A stretch of DNA of 64,000 bases, taken from NCBI GenBank assembly GCA_030655075.1, contig JAURWE010000061.1, positions 1-64,000 on the forward strand, given 5' to 3'. Positions 29,356-37,581 of this stretch are shown one piece after another. Every line of letters starts with the position of its first letter. Position 1 is the first letter of the stretch. The DNA is from Pararhizobium sp. (lineage in GTDB: Bacteria > Pseudomonadota > Alphaproteobacteria > Rhizobiales > Rhizobiaceae). The translations under genes and the position numbers were made by a program. A model generated the notes under the pieces. It worked only from the letters and a program-made list of their open reading frames with translations, did not search any database and was not told the origin of the DNA.

Positions 29356-30084
29356 TCAGTTCAGAGCCGGTTTGATCGGGCCGATCAGACGGTGGTATTC
29401 CTGCTCGGGTACACCATAGGCATCCTTGGCAAAGGCTTCGAGCGCTTCGCGGTTGCGGATGACGATCATGCCGCGCTCAGAGTAGATGAAGCGGTTGCCT
29501 TCCAGCACGTGCAGCGCCGTCGTAACCGTCGGGCGCCGCACCGCCAGCATGACGGCCAGAAACTCGTGCGTCAGGAGAATTTCATCGCCTTCCGTGCGGT
29601 CGTGACACATCAGGATCCACCGGGCCAGGCGCTCGTCGATGTGATGAACGGCATTGGACAGCGCCGTGTAGGCGGTCTGGACGGCGCAGACCTGGGCATA
29701 GCGGTCGAGCAGTGCCTTCATGACGCTGCTTTGCCTCAGCGCGTCCCGGAACACGTCGTTGCGGATCCGGTAGCCTTCGCCGCTCACCTGCATGAAGATC
29801 GAGAACGGATCGGACGCCGTGTTGAGCACGACGGCAGTCGGCGTCATGCCCTCGCGCCCGAAAACGCCGACCTCGGCACTCTGGCCGTCCTGCGATGCGG
29901 CGACGATCGAGCCGATGCCGGATGTCGGAAAGTAGCTGTGATCGCTGGGCGTATGCGCCTGGGAAAGAGAAAAGAGCCGCGGCAGTTCGACAGGCTCAAG
30001 ATAGGGCGCCAACAGAGCATAGTCCGGCGCAGAGAGGACACTGAGCAGTCGATTGCTGATTTGATGTTGTGCTACGTGCGGCAT
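29356..30084 (-). CDS. Crp/Fnr-family transcription regulator
   Basis: 242 residues. The N-terminal half is a cyclic-nucleotide-binding-like beta-roll (TSGIGSIVAASQDGQSAEVGVFGREG); the C-terminal helix-turn-helix is in LTHEFLAVMLAVRRPTVTTALHVLEG. No FNR cysteine cluster is seen. This subgroup is common in rhizobia, often many paralogues, ligand unknown. Start MPHVAQHQISNRLL (30084) gives the usual N-terminus. It points away from the divergent receiver-domain gene 200 bases to the right. Confidence 0.88.
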   Translation of the reverse strand: MPHVAQHQISNRLLSVLSAPDYALLAPYLEPVELPRLFSLSQAHTPSDHSYFPTSGIGSIVAASQDGQSAEVGVFGREGMTPTAVVLNTASDPFSIFMQVSGEGYRIRNDVFRDALRQSSVMKALLDRYAQVCAVQTAYTALSNAVHHIDERLARWILMCHDRTEGDEILLTHEFLAVMLAVRRPTVTTALHVLEGNRFIYSERGMIVIRNREALEAFAKDAYGVPEQEYHRLIGPIKPALN

Positions 30085-30286
30085 GCTCTTCCTCGAAAGC
30101 AAGAGCAAACGGTATCTCCCAAGCGTCCCAACAAGAACGATGTGTCCACCCAATACTCTGAAGGTGTTCCATTTATGTTCATTGAAAAAACAGCACAAGC
30201 CAACGTCGGCGTTGGTACGCTAGCGGACATAAAACTCAATTGTATCAAAGTGGCATAAAGCTGGATTGCAATATGGAGAGTAATGC

Positions 30287-30688
30287 ATGTCCTTGGCCGC
30301 AAAAACGGTGCTTCTTCTAGAGGATCAGCCGTTGATTGCACTGGATCTCGAGGATCTTCTGCATCAGGCAGGCTTTGAAAACATCGTGACCTTCACCCGC
30401 TGCGACGATGCCGAAACCTGGCTGAAGGGCAATGATCCTGATCTGGCCATCGTCGATATCTATCTGATCGACGGTCCCTGCGAGGCCGTTGCTGCCAGGC
30501 TCGCCGAGCGGGCCACACCCTTCATCGTCTATAGCGGCGACAGCAAGTCACAGCTGGACACCGGCTCGGTGTTTCATCACGGCACCTGGGTGATCAAACC
30601 ATGCCAGCCTCACGTCCTGCTTCAGGCCATAAACGCGGTGGTGCAGCAGCGGGCCTGCGGCCCGGCTGTGCTGAATTCGCAGCCGTGA
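30287..30688 (+). CDS. Stand-alone response-regulator receiver domain
   Basis: 133 residues, one receiver domain without an output domain. The acidic pair is in LLLEDQPLIALD, the phospho-acceptor is Asp57 (LAIVDIYL), the switch Ser83 is in IVYSGD, and the conserved Lys104 is in WVIKPCQP. Such proteins act as phosphate sinks or relays. Divergent from the Crp/Fnr gene, suggesting joint control; no kinase lies nearby. Confidence 0.88.
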   Translation: MSLAAKTVLLLEDQPLIALDLEDLLHQAGFENIVTFTRCDDAETWLKGNDPDLAIVDIYLIDGPCEAVAARLAERATPFIVYSGDSKSQLDTGSVFHHGTWVIKPCQPHVLLQAINAVVQQRACGPAVLNSQP

Positions 30689-30749
30689 ACCGTGCCAGCT
30701 GCAACTTGCGCTTGACTGGGCGGGGGATGTGTTCGATGACGAAATCTGC

Positions 30750-30834
30750 GCGGACGTGGCGAAACTGGTAGACGCAAGGGACTTAAAATCCCTCGGAGCA
30801 ATCCGTACGGGTTCGACCCCCGTCGTCCGCACCA
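30750..30834 (+). tRNA. tRNA-Leu (anticodon TAA)
   Basis: 85 bases including an encoded CCA. GCGGACG at the 5' end pairs with CGTCCGC before ACCA. The anticodon stem AGGGA/TCCCT closes the loop CTTAAAA with anticodon TAA at 30784-30786; a long variable arm and the T-loop GGTTCGACCCC follow. All class II tRNA-Leu features are present. Confidence 0.97.
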
Positions 30835-30995
30835 GCACGTTGTCATTCCCGGGCTCAGCCTGCCCCCAGAGAATTTCTGTTGCTACAGTACCGTGACCAG
30901 AAATGGTCGATGGTTTTGTCGCGAAAATGCCGTAGAACGCCAGAAAATCGGGTCATGCACTGAGTCGCACGGAGAGCGCCCTGTCGTCATACCAT

Positions 30996-31229
30996 ATGAT
31001 CGAGCGTGAACTTTTGAGCCGCAGGGGCAGCGCCTATGCGATCATGGGCACGGATGTGCTGGCGCCCGGCGAGACGCGGGTCTGGCTGCTGTGCAGGAGC
31101 TGCGGGTTCTGTTTTCCTGCAAGCCGACTAGCCATCGACACCTGGGACGGAGACGATTGTCCCGAATGTGCGGGGGGACAGACCACGGCCGGAACCCGCA
31201 TTCGCATGGGCGACCTGATCCAGCCGTAA
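30996..31229 (+). CDS. Small zinc-ribbon-like protein
   Basis: 77 residues. Two CxxC pairs, LLCRSCGFCFP (about 32) and DDCPECAGG (about 54), make a likely zinc ribbon, and RIRMGDLIQP closes the protein. No relatives recognised; the regular Cys spacing favours a real gene. It lies between tRNA-Leu and the convergent wrbA, sharing the terminator at 31259-31287. Confidence 0.55.
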   Translation: MIERELLSRRGSAYAIMGTDVLAPGETRVWLLCRSCGFCFPASRLAIDTWDGDDCPECAGGQTTAGTRIRMGDLIQP

Positions 31230-31258
31230 GCGTTTTTTCCAGCTCTTGAATGCAACAA

Positions 31259-31287
31259 AAAGGGCGCGCCTTGCGGGCGCACCCTTT
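31259..31287. terminator. Bidirectional terminator between the zinc-ribbon gene and wrbA
   Basis: AAAGGG-GCGC on the left pairs with GCGC-CCCTTT on the right, one mismatch, seven-base loop. On the minus strand it ends in TTTTT, so it mainly serves wrbA; on the plus strand the T-run is only three. Confidence 0.75.
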
Positions 31288-31304
31288 GCTCAAGGAATGT
31301 CGGA

Positions 31305-31904
31305 TCAGGCCGACAGCTTGGCCGCGATCTTGGCGACGTGGGCGCCCTGGTAGCGGGCGGCTTCCAGTTCGACGTCGGACGGCTGGCGTGCACCATCGCC
31401 GCCGGTGATCGTCGAGGCGCCGTAGGGCGAGCCGCCCTTGATCTCGTCAAGACCCATCTGGCCCTGGAAGGCATAGGGAAGGCCGACGACCACCATGCCG
31501 TGATGCATCAAGGTCGGAATGAAGCCGAGGATGGTTGTTTCCTGGCCACCGTGCTGTGTGGCCGAGGAGGTGAACACCGAACCGACCTTGCCGGTCAGCG
31601 CACCCTTGGCCCAGAGCCCGCCGGTCTGGTCGATGAAATTGCGCATCTGCGAGGCCACCGTGCCGTAACGTGTGCCGGCACCGAAGATGATCGCATCGTA
31701 CTGGTCGAGTTCGCCGGGCGTTGCAATCGGAGCGGCCTGATCCATCTTGTAATAGGATGCCTTGGCGACCTCGTCGGAGACCAGCTCGGGAACGCGCTTG
31801 ACGACGACATCGGCGCCAGCCGACGTTGCCCCTTCGGCGACCGCGTAGGCCATGGTTTCAATGTGACCGTATGCCGAATAATAGAGTACCAGTACTTTGG
31901 CCAT
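31305..31904 (-). CDS. wrbA: NAD(P)H:quinone oxidoreductase WrbA
   Basis: 199 residues, the standard WrbA length. Flavodoxin-like FMN-binding start MAKVLVLYYSAYGHIETMAYAVAEG, the phosphate loop, the FGAGTRYGTVASQMRNF loop and the GGQETTILGFIPTLMHHGM segment are all WrbA hallmarks. It reduces quinones by two electrons, avoiding semiquinone radicals. The start at 31904 follows AAGGAGAT; the upstream 21 codons are not conserved-looking. Confidence 0.95.
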   Translation of the reverse strand: MAKVLVLYYSAYGHIETMAYAVAEGATSAGADVVVKRVPELVSDEVAKASYYKMDQAAPIATPGELDQYDAIIFGAGTRYGTVASQMRNFIDQTGGLWAKGALTGKVGSVFTSSATQHGGQETTILGFIPTLMHHGMVVVGLPYAFQGQMGLDEIKGGSPYGASTITGGDGARQPSDVELEAARYQGAHVAKIAAKLSA

Positions 31905-32069
31905 GTTATCTCCTTCGATTGAAAGCAACCGCTTGATTGCCTGCCGTCGATGGATGTAGCACCTCAACCGGCTGCCGTCAGAAATGGCTGGTCGACAGAC
32001 TGTTCAGCGTATGGCGACAGTGACATTAGAGTGTAGAAAAAAGCAGCGTGAAATTCGGAAGAAGACGTC

Positions 32070-32822
32070 ATGACAGATCAGAAAATCGTCACCGCCGCCA
32101 TGCTCGCCATTGGCGACGAACTGCTTTCCGGCCGCACCAAGGACAAGAATATCGGCCATCTCGCCGACATGCTCTCGGTGGCCGGCATCGATCTCAAGGA
32201 GGTCCGCATCGTCGCCGACGAGGAAGACGCGATCGTTGCTGCCGTCAATGCGCTGCGCAGCGCCTATGATTATGTCTTCACGTCCGGTGGCATCGGCCCG
32301 ACCCATGATGACATCACCGCCGACGCGATATCGCGCGCCTTTGGCGTCGAGTGCATTCATGATCCCGAAGCCATGCGGCTTCTCGGCGACATGTACGAGC
32401 GGCGTGGCATGGAATTCACCGAAGCCCGCCGCCGCATGGCGCGCATGCCGAACGGTTCCATCCACATTCCCAATGCCGTCTCGACGGCGCCGGGCTTCAT
32501 CATCGCCAATGTCTATGTCATGGCCGGTGTGCCGCAGGTGTTCCAGGCGATGATCGACGCGGTCATCCCGACGCTTGTGGCCGGGACGCCGATCCTGTCG
32601 CGCTCGGTGCGCTCGCCCTTTGGCGAGGGCGACATCGGCAGCCTGCTCGGAGCGGTGCAGAAAGCCCACCCGGACACCAGCATCGGTTCCTATCCGAAAT
32701 TCGACGGCCAGAAATTCTCCACCGACATCGTCATCCGCGCCCGCTCGGAGGAGCCGCTGGCTGCTGCCGAGGCGGCGGTGACGGCGATGCTGGCGGATAT
32801 CGCGGCGTCGAAGGCGGGTTAA
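32070..32822 (+). CDS. Molybdopterin-binding (MoaB/Mog-type) CinA N-domain protein
   Basis: 250 residues. MLAIGDELLSGRTKDKNIGHLADML and VFTSGGIGPTHDDITADAI are the MoCF domain motifs shared by MoaB, MoeA and the CinA N-terminus. The deamidase domain of full CinA is absent, as in many alphaproteobacterial homologues that stop near 250 residues. CinA N-domains act as NMN/ADP-ribose pyrophosphatases in some species; whether this does is unknown. Its stop overlaps the convergent HAD gene stop by four bases. Confidence 0.88.
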   Translation: MTDQKIVTAAMLAIGDELLSGRTKDKNIGHLADMLSVAGIDLKEVRIVADEEDAIVAAVNALRSAYDYVFTSGGIGPTHDDITADAISRAFGVECIHDPEAMRLLGDMYERRGMEFTEARRRMARMPNGSIHIPNAVSTAPGFIIANVYVMAGVPQVFQAMIDAVIPTLVAGTPILSRSVRSPFGEGDIGSLLGAVQKAHPDTSIGSYPKFDGQKFSTDIVIRARSEEPLAAAEAAVTAMLADIAASKAG

Positions 32823-33532
32823 TCGATCTCGGCAAGCAGCGTTTCAAGGTCGCTGATCTTGATAATCTCGCGAAAACGCGGGTGCGTGTCCGGTTTTTCG
32901 GCATGCTCGAAGGCCCAGGTGAGGGGATGCGGCACAAAGATGCCCCAGGCCCCAGCGGCCAGCGCCGGCTGAATGTCCGATTTCAGCGAATTGCCGACCG
33001 TAAGACTGGCCGATGCGCCGCCGCCATGGCGCGCAAAGATCGTCTCGTAGGTTTTGGCCGACTTGTCGCTGACGATCTCGACCGCATCGAAAAGATCGCC
33101 AAGGCCTGAGGCTGCCAGCTTGCGCTCTTGGTCGAACAGGTCGCCCTTGGTGATCAGCACCAGCCGGTAACGGCCATTCAGATCTTTGAGCAGTTCCGGC
33201 ACGCCGGGCAGGGTCTCGACCGGATGGGCCAGCATCTCGCGTCCGGCATCGAGAATATCGCGGATGACGGAGACTGGCGCCTTGTGATCGGTGATCTCGA
33301 GCGCCGTCTCGATCATCGACAGGACGAAGCCTTTGATGCCGAAACCATAGAGGCCCATATTGCGCTTCTGCACCGCAAACAGCCGCCCGGAAAGCTCGTC
33401 CGGAGCGGCGTGATCGCGCAGCAGTTCGGCGAACCGCGCCTGCGTCAGCGCATAGAACTGCTCGTTCTGCCACAGCGTGTCATCGGCATCGAAGCCAATG
33501 GTGGTGATCCCAATGGTCGTGATATCGGGCAT
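32819..33532 (-). CDS. HAD-superfamily hydrolase
   Basis: 237 residues. Motif I is IGFDADDTLWQNE (nucleophile DADDT), motif II VLITKG, and motif III/IV SLTVGNSLKSDIQPALAAG; a helical cap lies between. Subtype I phosphatase; substrate not evident. Downstream neighbours on the same strand: this gene follows the exported protein gene at 33543 by ten bases. Confidence 0.88.
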   Translation of the reverse strand: MPDITTIGITTIGFDADDTLWQNEQFYALTQARFAELLRDHAAPDELSGRLFAVQKRNMGLYGFGIKGFVLSMIETALEITDHKAPVSVIRDILDAGREMLAHPVETLPGVPELLKDLNGRYRLVLITKGDLFDQERKLAASGLGDLFDAVEIVSDKSAKTYETIFARHGGGASASLTVGNSLKSDIQPALAAGAWGIFVPHPLTWAFEHAEKPDTHPRFREIIKISDLETLLAEID

Positions 33533-33542
33533 GCGGACCTGT

Positions 33543-34148
33543 TTATTCCGCCGCGATGCTGAAGGCCTGGTCGACGCTGGCGGTTTTGCCGCTGTTCAGA
33601 TCATTGAAGTGAAAGCGCATGATATAGTCACCGGCCGCAGCGCCGGTCAGGTTGATCGTCAGCGTCGCGTAGATTTCCTGGTTGCGGAAGAAGCTGTTGA
33701 AGGTGAAATCGCCGAAGGCTTTCTGGCCGGTCAGAACGTCGCCCTTGGGATTGAGCAGTTCGAAATCGACGGTAAAATGGCTCTGCAGCTTGCCTTTGAT
33801 TCCGGCATCCTTCCAGTTGAGGCCGATCGGCTCCACATAGGAGAGAAGTTTTTCGCCAGGCTTGAAGGTCGGCACTTCCTTCGGCTCGTACATTGCGTAG
33901 CCGGTGGGCTCGGCGGTGACGAAAACAGCCTTGCCGACGGTGAACGGCAGACCGGCGGAAAAATCGCTGATCGCCTCGCGCATGACGTCATGAGCGCCGA
34001 TCGTGTCGTTGCCCGCCGCCATCCCTTCGGCCTTGGTGGCCGCATCGACCAGTGGTCCGGCCAGCGCCGGTTGTTGCATGGCGCAAACGGCTGCCAGCGC
34101 GGCAGCAAGAATGGAAAGGCGCAGGCTGGAACGGGACGATGTCGACAT
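33543..34148 (-). CDS. Exported protein of unknown function
   Basis: 201 residues with a clear signal peptide (RLSILAAALAAVCAMQQPALA). The mature protein is beta-rich with no Cys (TVDFELLNPKGDVLTGQKAFGD, YATLTINLTGAAAGDYIMRF), resembling a periplasmic binding or chaperone-like beta-sandwich. Family not recognised. Likely co-transcribed with the HAD gene downstream (10-base gap). Confidence 0.75.
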   Translation of the reverse strand: MSTSSRSSLRLSILAAALAAVCAMQQPALAGPLVDAATKAEGMAAGNDTIGAHDVMREAISDFSAGLPFTVGKAVFVTAEPTGYAMYEPKEVPTFKPGEKLLSYVEPIGLNWKDAGIKGKLQSHFTVDFELLNPKGDVLTGQKAFGDFTFNSFFRNQEIYATLTINLTGAAAGDYIMRFHFNDLNSGKTASVDQAFSIAAE

Positions 34149-34240
34149 GGTTTTTCCTTCCGCAGATGTGGGGAGCGTTGGCTATTCGGACCAGCGAGTC
34201 AAGACCGGGAATAGGCTGTGACCACCCAAAAATATGACAA

Positions 34241-34289
34241 ATGCATGTCTCCCAAAAGTGGGACGCGGTTTTGGGATGAAGACATGCAT
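34241..34289. repeat. Rhizobial palindromic repeat, ATGCATGTC type
   Basis: ATGCATGTC TCCCAAAA is mirrored by GGTTTTGGGA...GACATGCAT, a 49-base imperfect palindrome with GCG near the centre. I recognise this as a common intergenic repeat of rhizobial genomes. It sits in the 245-base gap before ilvA and may contribute a transcript-end hairpin. Confidence 0.8.
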
Positions 34290-34393
34290 AAGAACAAAGA
34301 TCTAAAGCGGAAGGTTTTCGGAAAGCCGGTGGTTTCACCGCAGCCGATATGCCATAGGCATGCCGACAGAACGAAACCAACGAAACGAAGACG

Positions 34394-35641
34394 ATGAAAC
34401 AGGATGTCGATCACGCCACCGTGGCCTTGCGCGAACTCTTTCCGGCCACGCCGCTGCAGCTGAACGAGCATTTGAGCGCGCGCTATGGCGCCAGCATTTA
34501 TCTCAAGCGCGAGGACCTCTCGCCGGTCCGCTCCTACAAGATTCGCGGCGCCTTCAACTTCTTTCGCAAGATCATCGATGCCGGGGGCACCGGCAAAACC
34601 TTCGTCTGCGCCTCGGCCGGCAACCACGCTCAGGGTTTTGCCTTTGTTTGCCGCCACTTCGGCGTGCCGGGCGTGGTGTTCATGCCGGTGACGACGCCGC
34701 AGCAGAAGATTGACAAGACCCGCACCTTCGGCGGCGATTTCATCACCATTAAGCTGTTCGGCGACTTCTTCGATCAGTGCTACCAGGCTGCCCGCGACCA
34801 TGTCGAGAAGATCGACGGCGTCATGGTGCCGCCCTTCGACCATGCCGACATCATCGAGGGCCAGGCAACGGTCGCCGCCGAAATCACCGAACAGCTGCCC
34901 GACGGTGTGCTGCCGGATCTGATGATCCTGCCTGTCGGCGGCGGCGGGCTATCGGCTGGGGTGACAGGCTACTTCGCCGATGTTCTGCCGAAGGACGCCT
35001 TCCTGTTCTGCGAGCCCGCCGGAGCGCCGAGCTTGAAGCGCAGCCTCGAGGCCGGCCATCAGGTGACGCTGGAACAGGTCGATAATTTTGTCGACGGTGC
35101 CGCCGTCGCCCGCATCGGCGATCTCAATTTCGAGGCGCTCAAGGATTTTCCGGCCGATCAGGTGATGCTGCTGCCGGAAAATGCCATCTGCGTCACCATC
35201 GCCGACATGCTGAATGTCGAGGGCGTCGTGCTGGAACCGGCCGGTGCGCTGGCGATCTCGGCGCTGGAGGCCCTCGGGGCCGAGGCGCTGAAGGGCAAAA
35301 CCATCGTCGCCGTCGTCTCGGGCGGCAATTTCGATTTCGAGCGCCTGCCCGATGTCAAGGAACGGGCGATGCGTCATCTGGGGCTGAAGAAATACTTCAT
35401 CCTGCGGCTGGCCCAGCGTCCCGGCGCGCTCAAGGATTTCCTCAATCTGCTCGGCGAGGAAGACGACATTTCCCGCTTCGAATATCTGAAGAAATCCGCC
35501 CGCAATTTCGGCTCGATCCTCATCGGCATCGAAACCAAACATTCGGACAATTTTGCCCGGCTGAAGGCAGGCTTCGACGCTGCCGGCATGCGCTACCAGG
35601 ACATCACCGACAACGAAATTCTGGCAAATCTGATTATCTAA
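34394..35641 (+). CDS. ilvA: Threonine ammonia-lyase (threonine dehydratase)
   Basis: 415 residues, the short form. It converts threonine to 2-oxobutanoate, the first step to isoleucine, with PLP on Lys49 (VRSYKIRGAFNF). The phosphate-binding glycine loop is ILPVGGGGLSAG (about 185). A C-terminal ACT-like half follows (KKYFILRLAQRPGALKDFLNLL, about 335-415), so feedback control is possible. Stands alone, preceded by a palindromic repeat. Confidence 0.93.
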   Translation: MKQDVDHATVALRELFPATPLQLNEHLSARYGASIYLKREDLSPVRSYKIRGAFNFFRKIIDAGGTGKTFVCASAGNHAQGFAFVCRHFGVPGVVFMPVTTPQQKIDKTRTFGGDFITIKLFGDFFDQCYQAARDHVEKIDGVMVPPFDHADIIEGQATVAAEITEQLPDGVLPDLMILPVGGGGLSAGVTGYFADVLPKDAFLFCEPAGAPSLKRSLEAGHQVTLEQVDNFVDGAAVARIGDLNFEALKDFPADQVMLLPENAICVTIADMLNVEGVVLEPAGALAISALEALGAEALKGKTIVAVVSGGNFDFERLPDVKERAMRHLGLKKYFILRLAQRPGALKDFLNLLGEEDDISRFEYLKKSARNFGSILIGIETKHSDNFARLKAGFDAAGMRYQDITDNEILANLII

Positions 35642-35655
35642 GCTTGTTCAAAGGC

Positions 35656-36639
35656 TTATAGGGTGTTGTGCAGCCAGTCGGAGATTTTTTCCGCAAGCCC
35701 TGTCGTCGCGGCAGGCGACAGGGCATCGCCGGCAATGACATGGCGGAACGGGTCTTCCACCGCACCGGGATCGATGGTTCCGGTGATGCCGCCCCAGCGT
35801 TTCACCACCGCATCGGTCGCCGTCGCATCCACCACCTGATCTTGAGGCGAATAGACGAACAGTGTGGGTGTCCGGACCTCGCTGAAAGAGAGCGCGGCAA
35901 CGCGCTTGACCAATTCGGCCATCGGCAGCAGCACGCCAACAGGATATTCGGTGGTCCACAGCGAGGCATGCAGCGCGTTCAGAGGCGTGAACGACCGGCG
36001 TGCGCCGAGAACGGCGCGAGCGAGTTTGTTGCTCCAGGGAACTGTCAAAAGGCTCGAGCCGCGCGCCTTGATGGCAAAATTCGGCGAGATGAACACGGCC
36101 GCAACAATCTTTGAGGAAAGCGCCGGCCGGGTCAGCGCAAAGGCCGTCAGCGTCGCGCCGGTGGAGGTGGCGATCACGACGACGCGGTCTCCGAGCCTTT
36201 CACCGATGGCAATGGCCTCGGCCGTGTCATTGACCCAGTCGTTGAGCGACGCTTCGCCCATCGCATCATTGCTGCGGCCATGCCCGGCAAGCCTTGTGTA
36301 GAACAGGTTCGCCTTAAGGTTTTTCGCCAGAATGTCGGGCAGGGGCCGCACCTCGCCCTTCGAGGCCGAAAAGCCGTGGATATAGACAATGGAGACCGGC
36401 GTGCGGGCCTTGGCCACCGGATCGGCCCAGATGATCTCTTTCTGCAGGCCCGGGCGGATATCGGAAAACCGGGCTTCGCTCGCCGCCAGCCATGCTGCCG
36501 GGTCCGTGCCAATTGTCGAAGCGTCAAAGCGCACGGTAAAATCGGCAGGCGTGCGGGGACCGGACATGACGAGGATTCCAAGGGCAATAAGAATGACTAT
36601 GATGAGCGGAGCTTTTGCGGCGCTGAACAGAGGGCGCAT
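35656..36639 (-). CDS. Membrane-anchored alpha/beta hydrolase
   Basis: 327 residues. One N-terminal hydrophobic segment (APLIIVILIALGILVM) anchors it. The fold shows the oxyanion region YIHGFSASKGEVRPLPDIL, a nucleophile elbow VIATSTGATLTAFAL (Ser in STG), an Asp in FVYSPQDQVVDA and His in DPFRHVIAGD, so a complete triad is likely. Related to carboxylesterase/lysophospholipase proteins; substrate unknown. Convergent with ilvA. Confidence 0.85.
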   Translation of the reverse strand: MRPLFSAAKAPLIIVILIALGILVMSGPRTPADFTVRFDASTIGTDPAAWLAASEARFSDIRPGLQKEIIWADPVAKARTPVSIVYIHGFSASKGEVRPLPDILAKNLKANLFYTRLAGHGRSNDAMGEASLNDWVNDTAEAIAIGERLGDRVVVIATSTGATLTAFALTRPALSSKIVAAVFISPNFAIKARGSSLLTVPWSNKLARAVLGARRSFTPLNALHASLWTTEYPVGVLLPMAELVKRVAALSFSEVRTPTLFVYSPQDQVVDATATDAVVKRWGGITGTIDPGAVEDPFRHVIAGDALSPAATTGLAEKISDWLHNTL

Positions 36640-36714
36640 GTATTCTCCTCCGGTCCCGTCTTGCAGCAGAGCCTAGTGCTTGACCACACAATCCGCCATG
36701 CTAAATGAGATCCC

Positions 36715-37035
36715 ATGGCTTCTTTCATCTCGAAAATTCTGGGCATGTTCAGCGGTTCCGGCGCCAGCGCGCCGGAGGCTCCGGCTGACAAAACCGAAAC
36801 CTACGCCGATTGCCTGATCCGCGCGCGGCCGATGCGCGAGGGCAGCCAGTTCCGGCTGGCCGGCAGCATCGAGAAGACCGGCAGCGAGCCGCTGAAGACC
36901 CGCACCTTCATTCGCGCCGATGTGTTTGCCTCCGAACAGGACGCGATCGACGCCAGCTTCCGCAAGGCGCGCCAGATCATCGACCAGAACGGTGCATCGC
37001 TGTTCTCGGATGATGCCGAGACACGGCAGGCCTAG
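36715..37035 (+). CDS. HlyU-family protein
   Basis: 106 residues. After a Gly/Ser/Ala/Pro linker, the core MREGSQFRLAGSIEKTGSEPLKTRTFIRADVF and IDASFRKARQIIDQNG match rhizobial HlyU-like proteins. In Vibrio, proteins called HlyU regulate haemolysin genes, but this small alphaproteobacterial family has no proven role. Its stop overlaps the convergent gene's stop by four bases. Confidence 0.75.
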   Translation: MASFISKILGMFSGSGASAPEAPADKTETYADCLIRARPMREGSQFRLAGSIEKTGSEPLKTRTFIRADVFASEQDAIDASFRKARQIIDQNGASLFSDDAETRQA

Positions 37036-37505
37036 TTCAGCGATTTCCGGCAGGCGGCCTCGACCGCTTCGATCCCGCTTTTGGCACCGGTGAGATCGAA
37101 GGCGGTGCTGTAGTCGACGGCCGCCTCCACCGCCGTCAGGTCCACTGATGTCTCGCCGGTTTTCAGTGCCTCCAGCAGTGAGGGGTCCAGCGGCGCGATA
37201 CGCTCGTCCTTGCCGCCGTCCGTCAGGGTCAGAACCGTGCTGTAGGGGCCAATCTTCAGGCGGATGCGGCGCGGATCGAGATCGCCGATATCGGCCTCCC
37301 TGACAACAAAGACCAGCCGCTCGTCCTCGCAACGCACGATGTAGCAGGTCGGCACTTCGCTGGCCTCATCGGTCGAACAGGTCCCGGCAGCGGCCTTTCC
37401 GCCGGCCATTTTTGTCCACGGTGCGGCAAGCTCCGGCTCCTGTGCCATGGCACAGGTAGAGGCGGCAAGCAGGCCAGTCATTCCAAGGGCGGCGATTGTT
37501 TTCAT
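37032..37505 (-). CDS. Exported protein of unknown function
   Basis: 157 residues with a signal peptide (IAALGMTGLLAASTCAMA). The mature part has four Cys (CSTDEASEVPTCYIVRC and a C-terminal EAACRKSLN), suggesting disulfides. The middle (VREADIGDLDPRRIRLKIG, LDLTAVEAAVD-like blocks) is typical of small periplasmic invasion-associated-locus-B-like proteins, but the match is only in style. Start at 37505 gives the signal peptide; nine codons upstream are not needed. Confidence 0.7.
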   Translation of the reverse strand: MKTIAALGMTGLLAASTCAMAQEPELAAPWTKMAGGKAAAGTCSTDEASEVPTCYIVRCEDERLVFVVREADIGDLDPRRIRLKIGPYSTVLTLTDGGKDERIAPLDPSLLEALKTGETSVDLTAVEAAVDYSTAFDLTGAKSGIEAVEAACRKSLN

Positions 37506-37581
37506 GGCGCGGGTCTCAAGCGGGATCGTCACCGGAGTTTAGGCAGATCGCCATACTTGTCGACGGCAATCTCTGGGTATT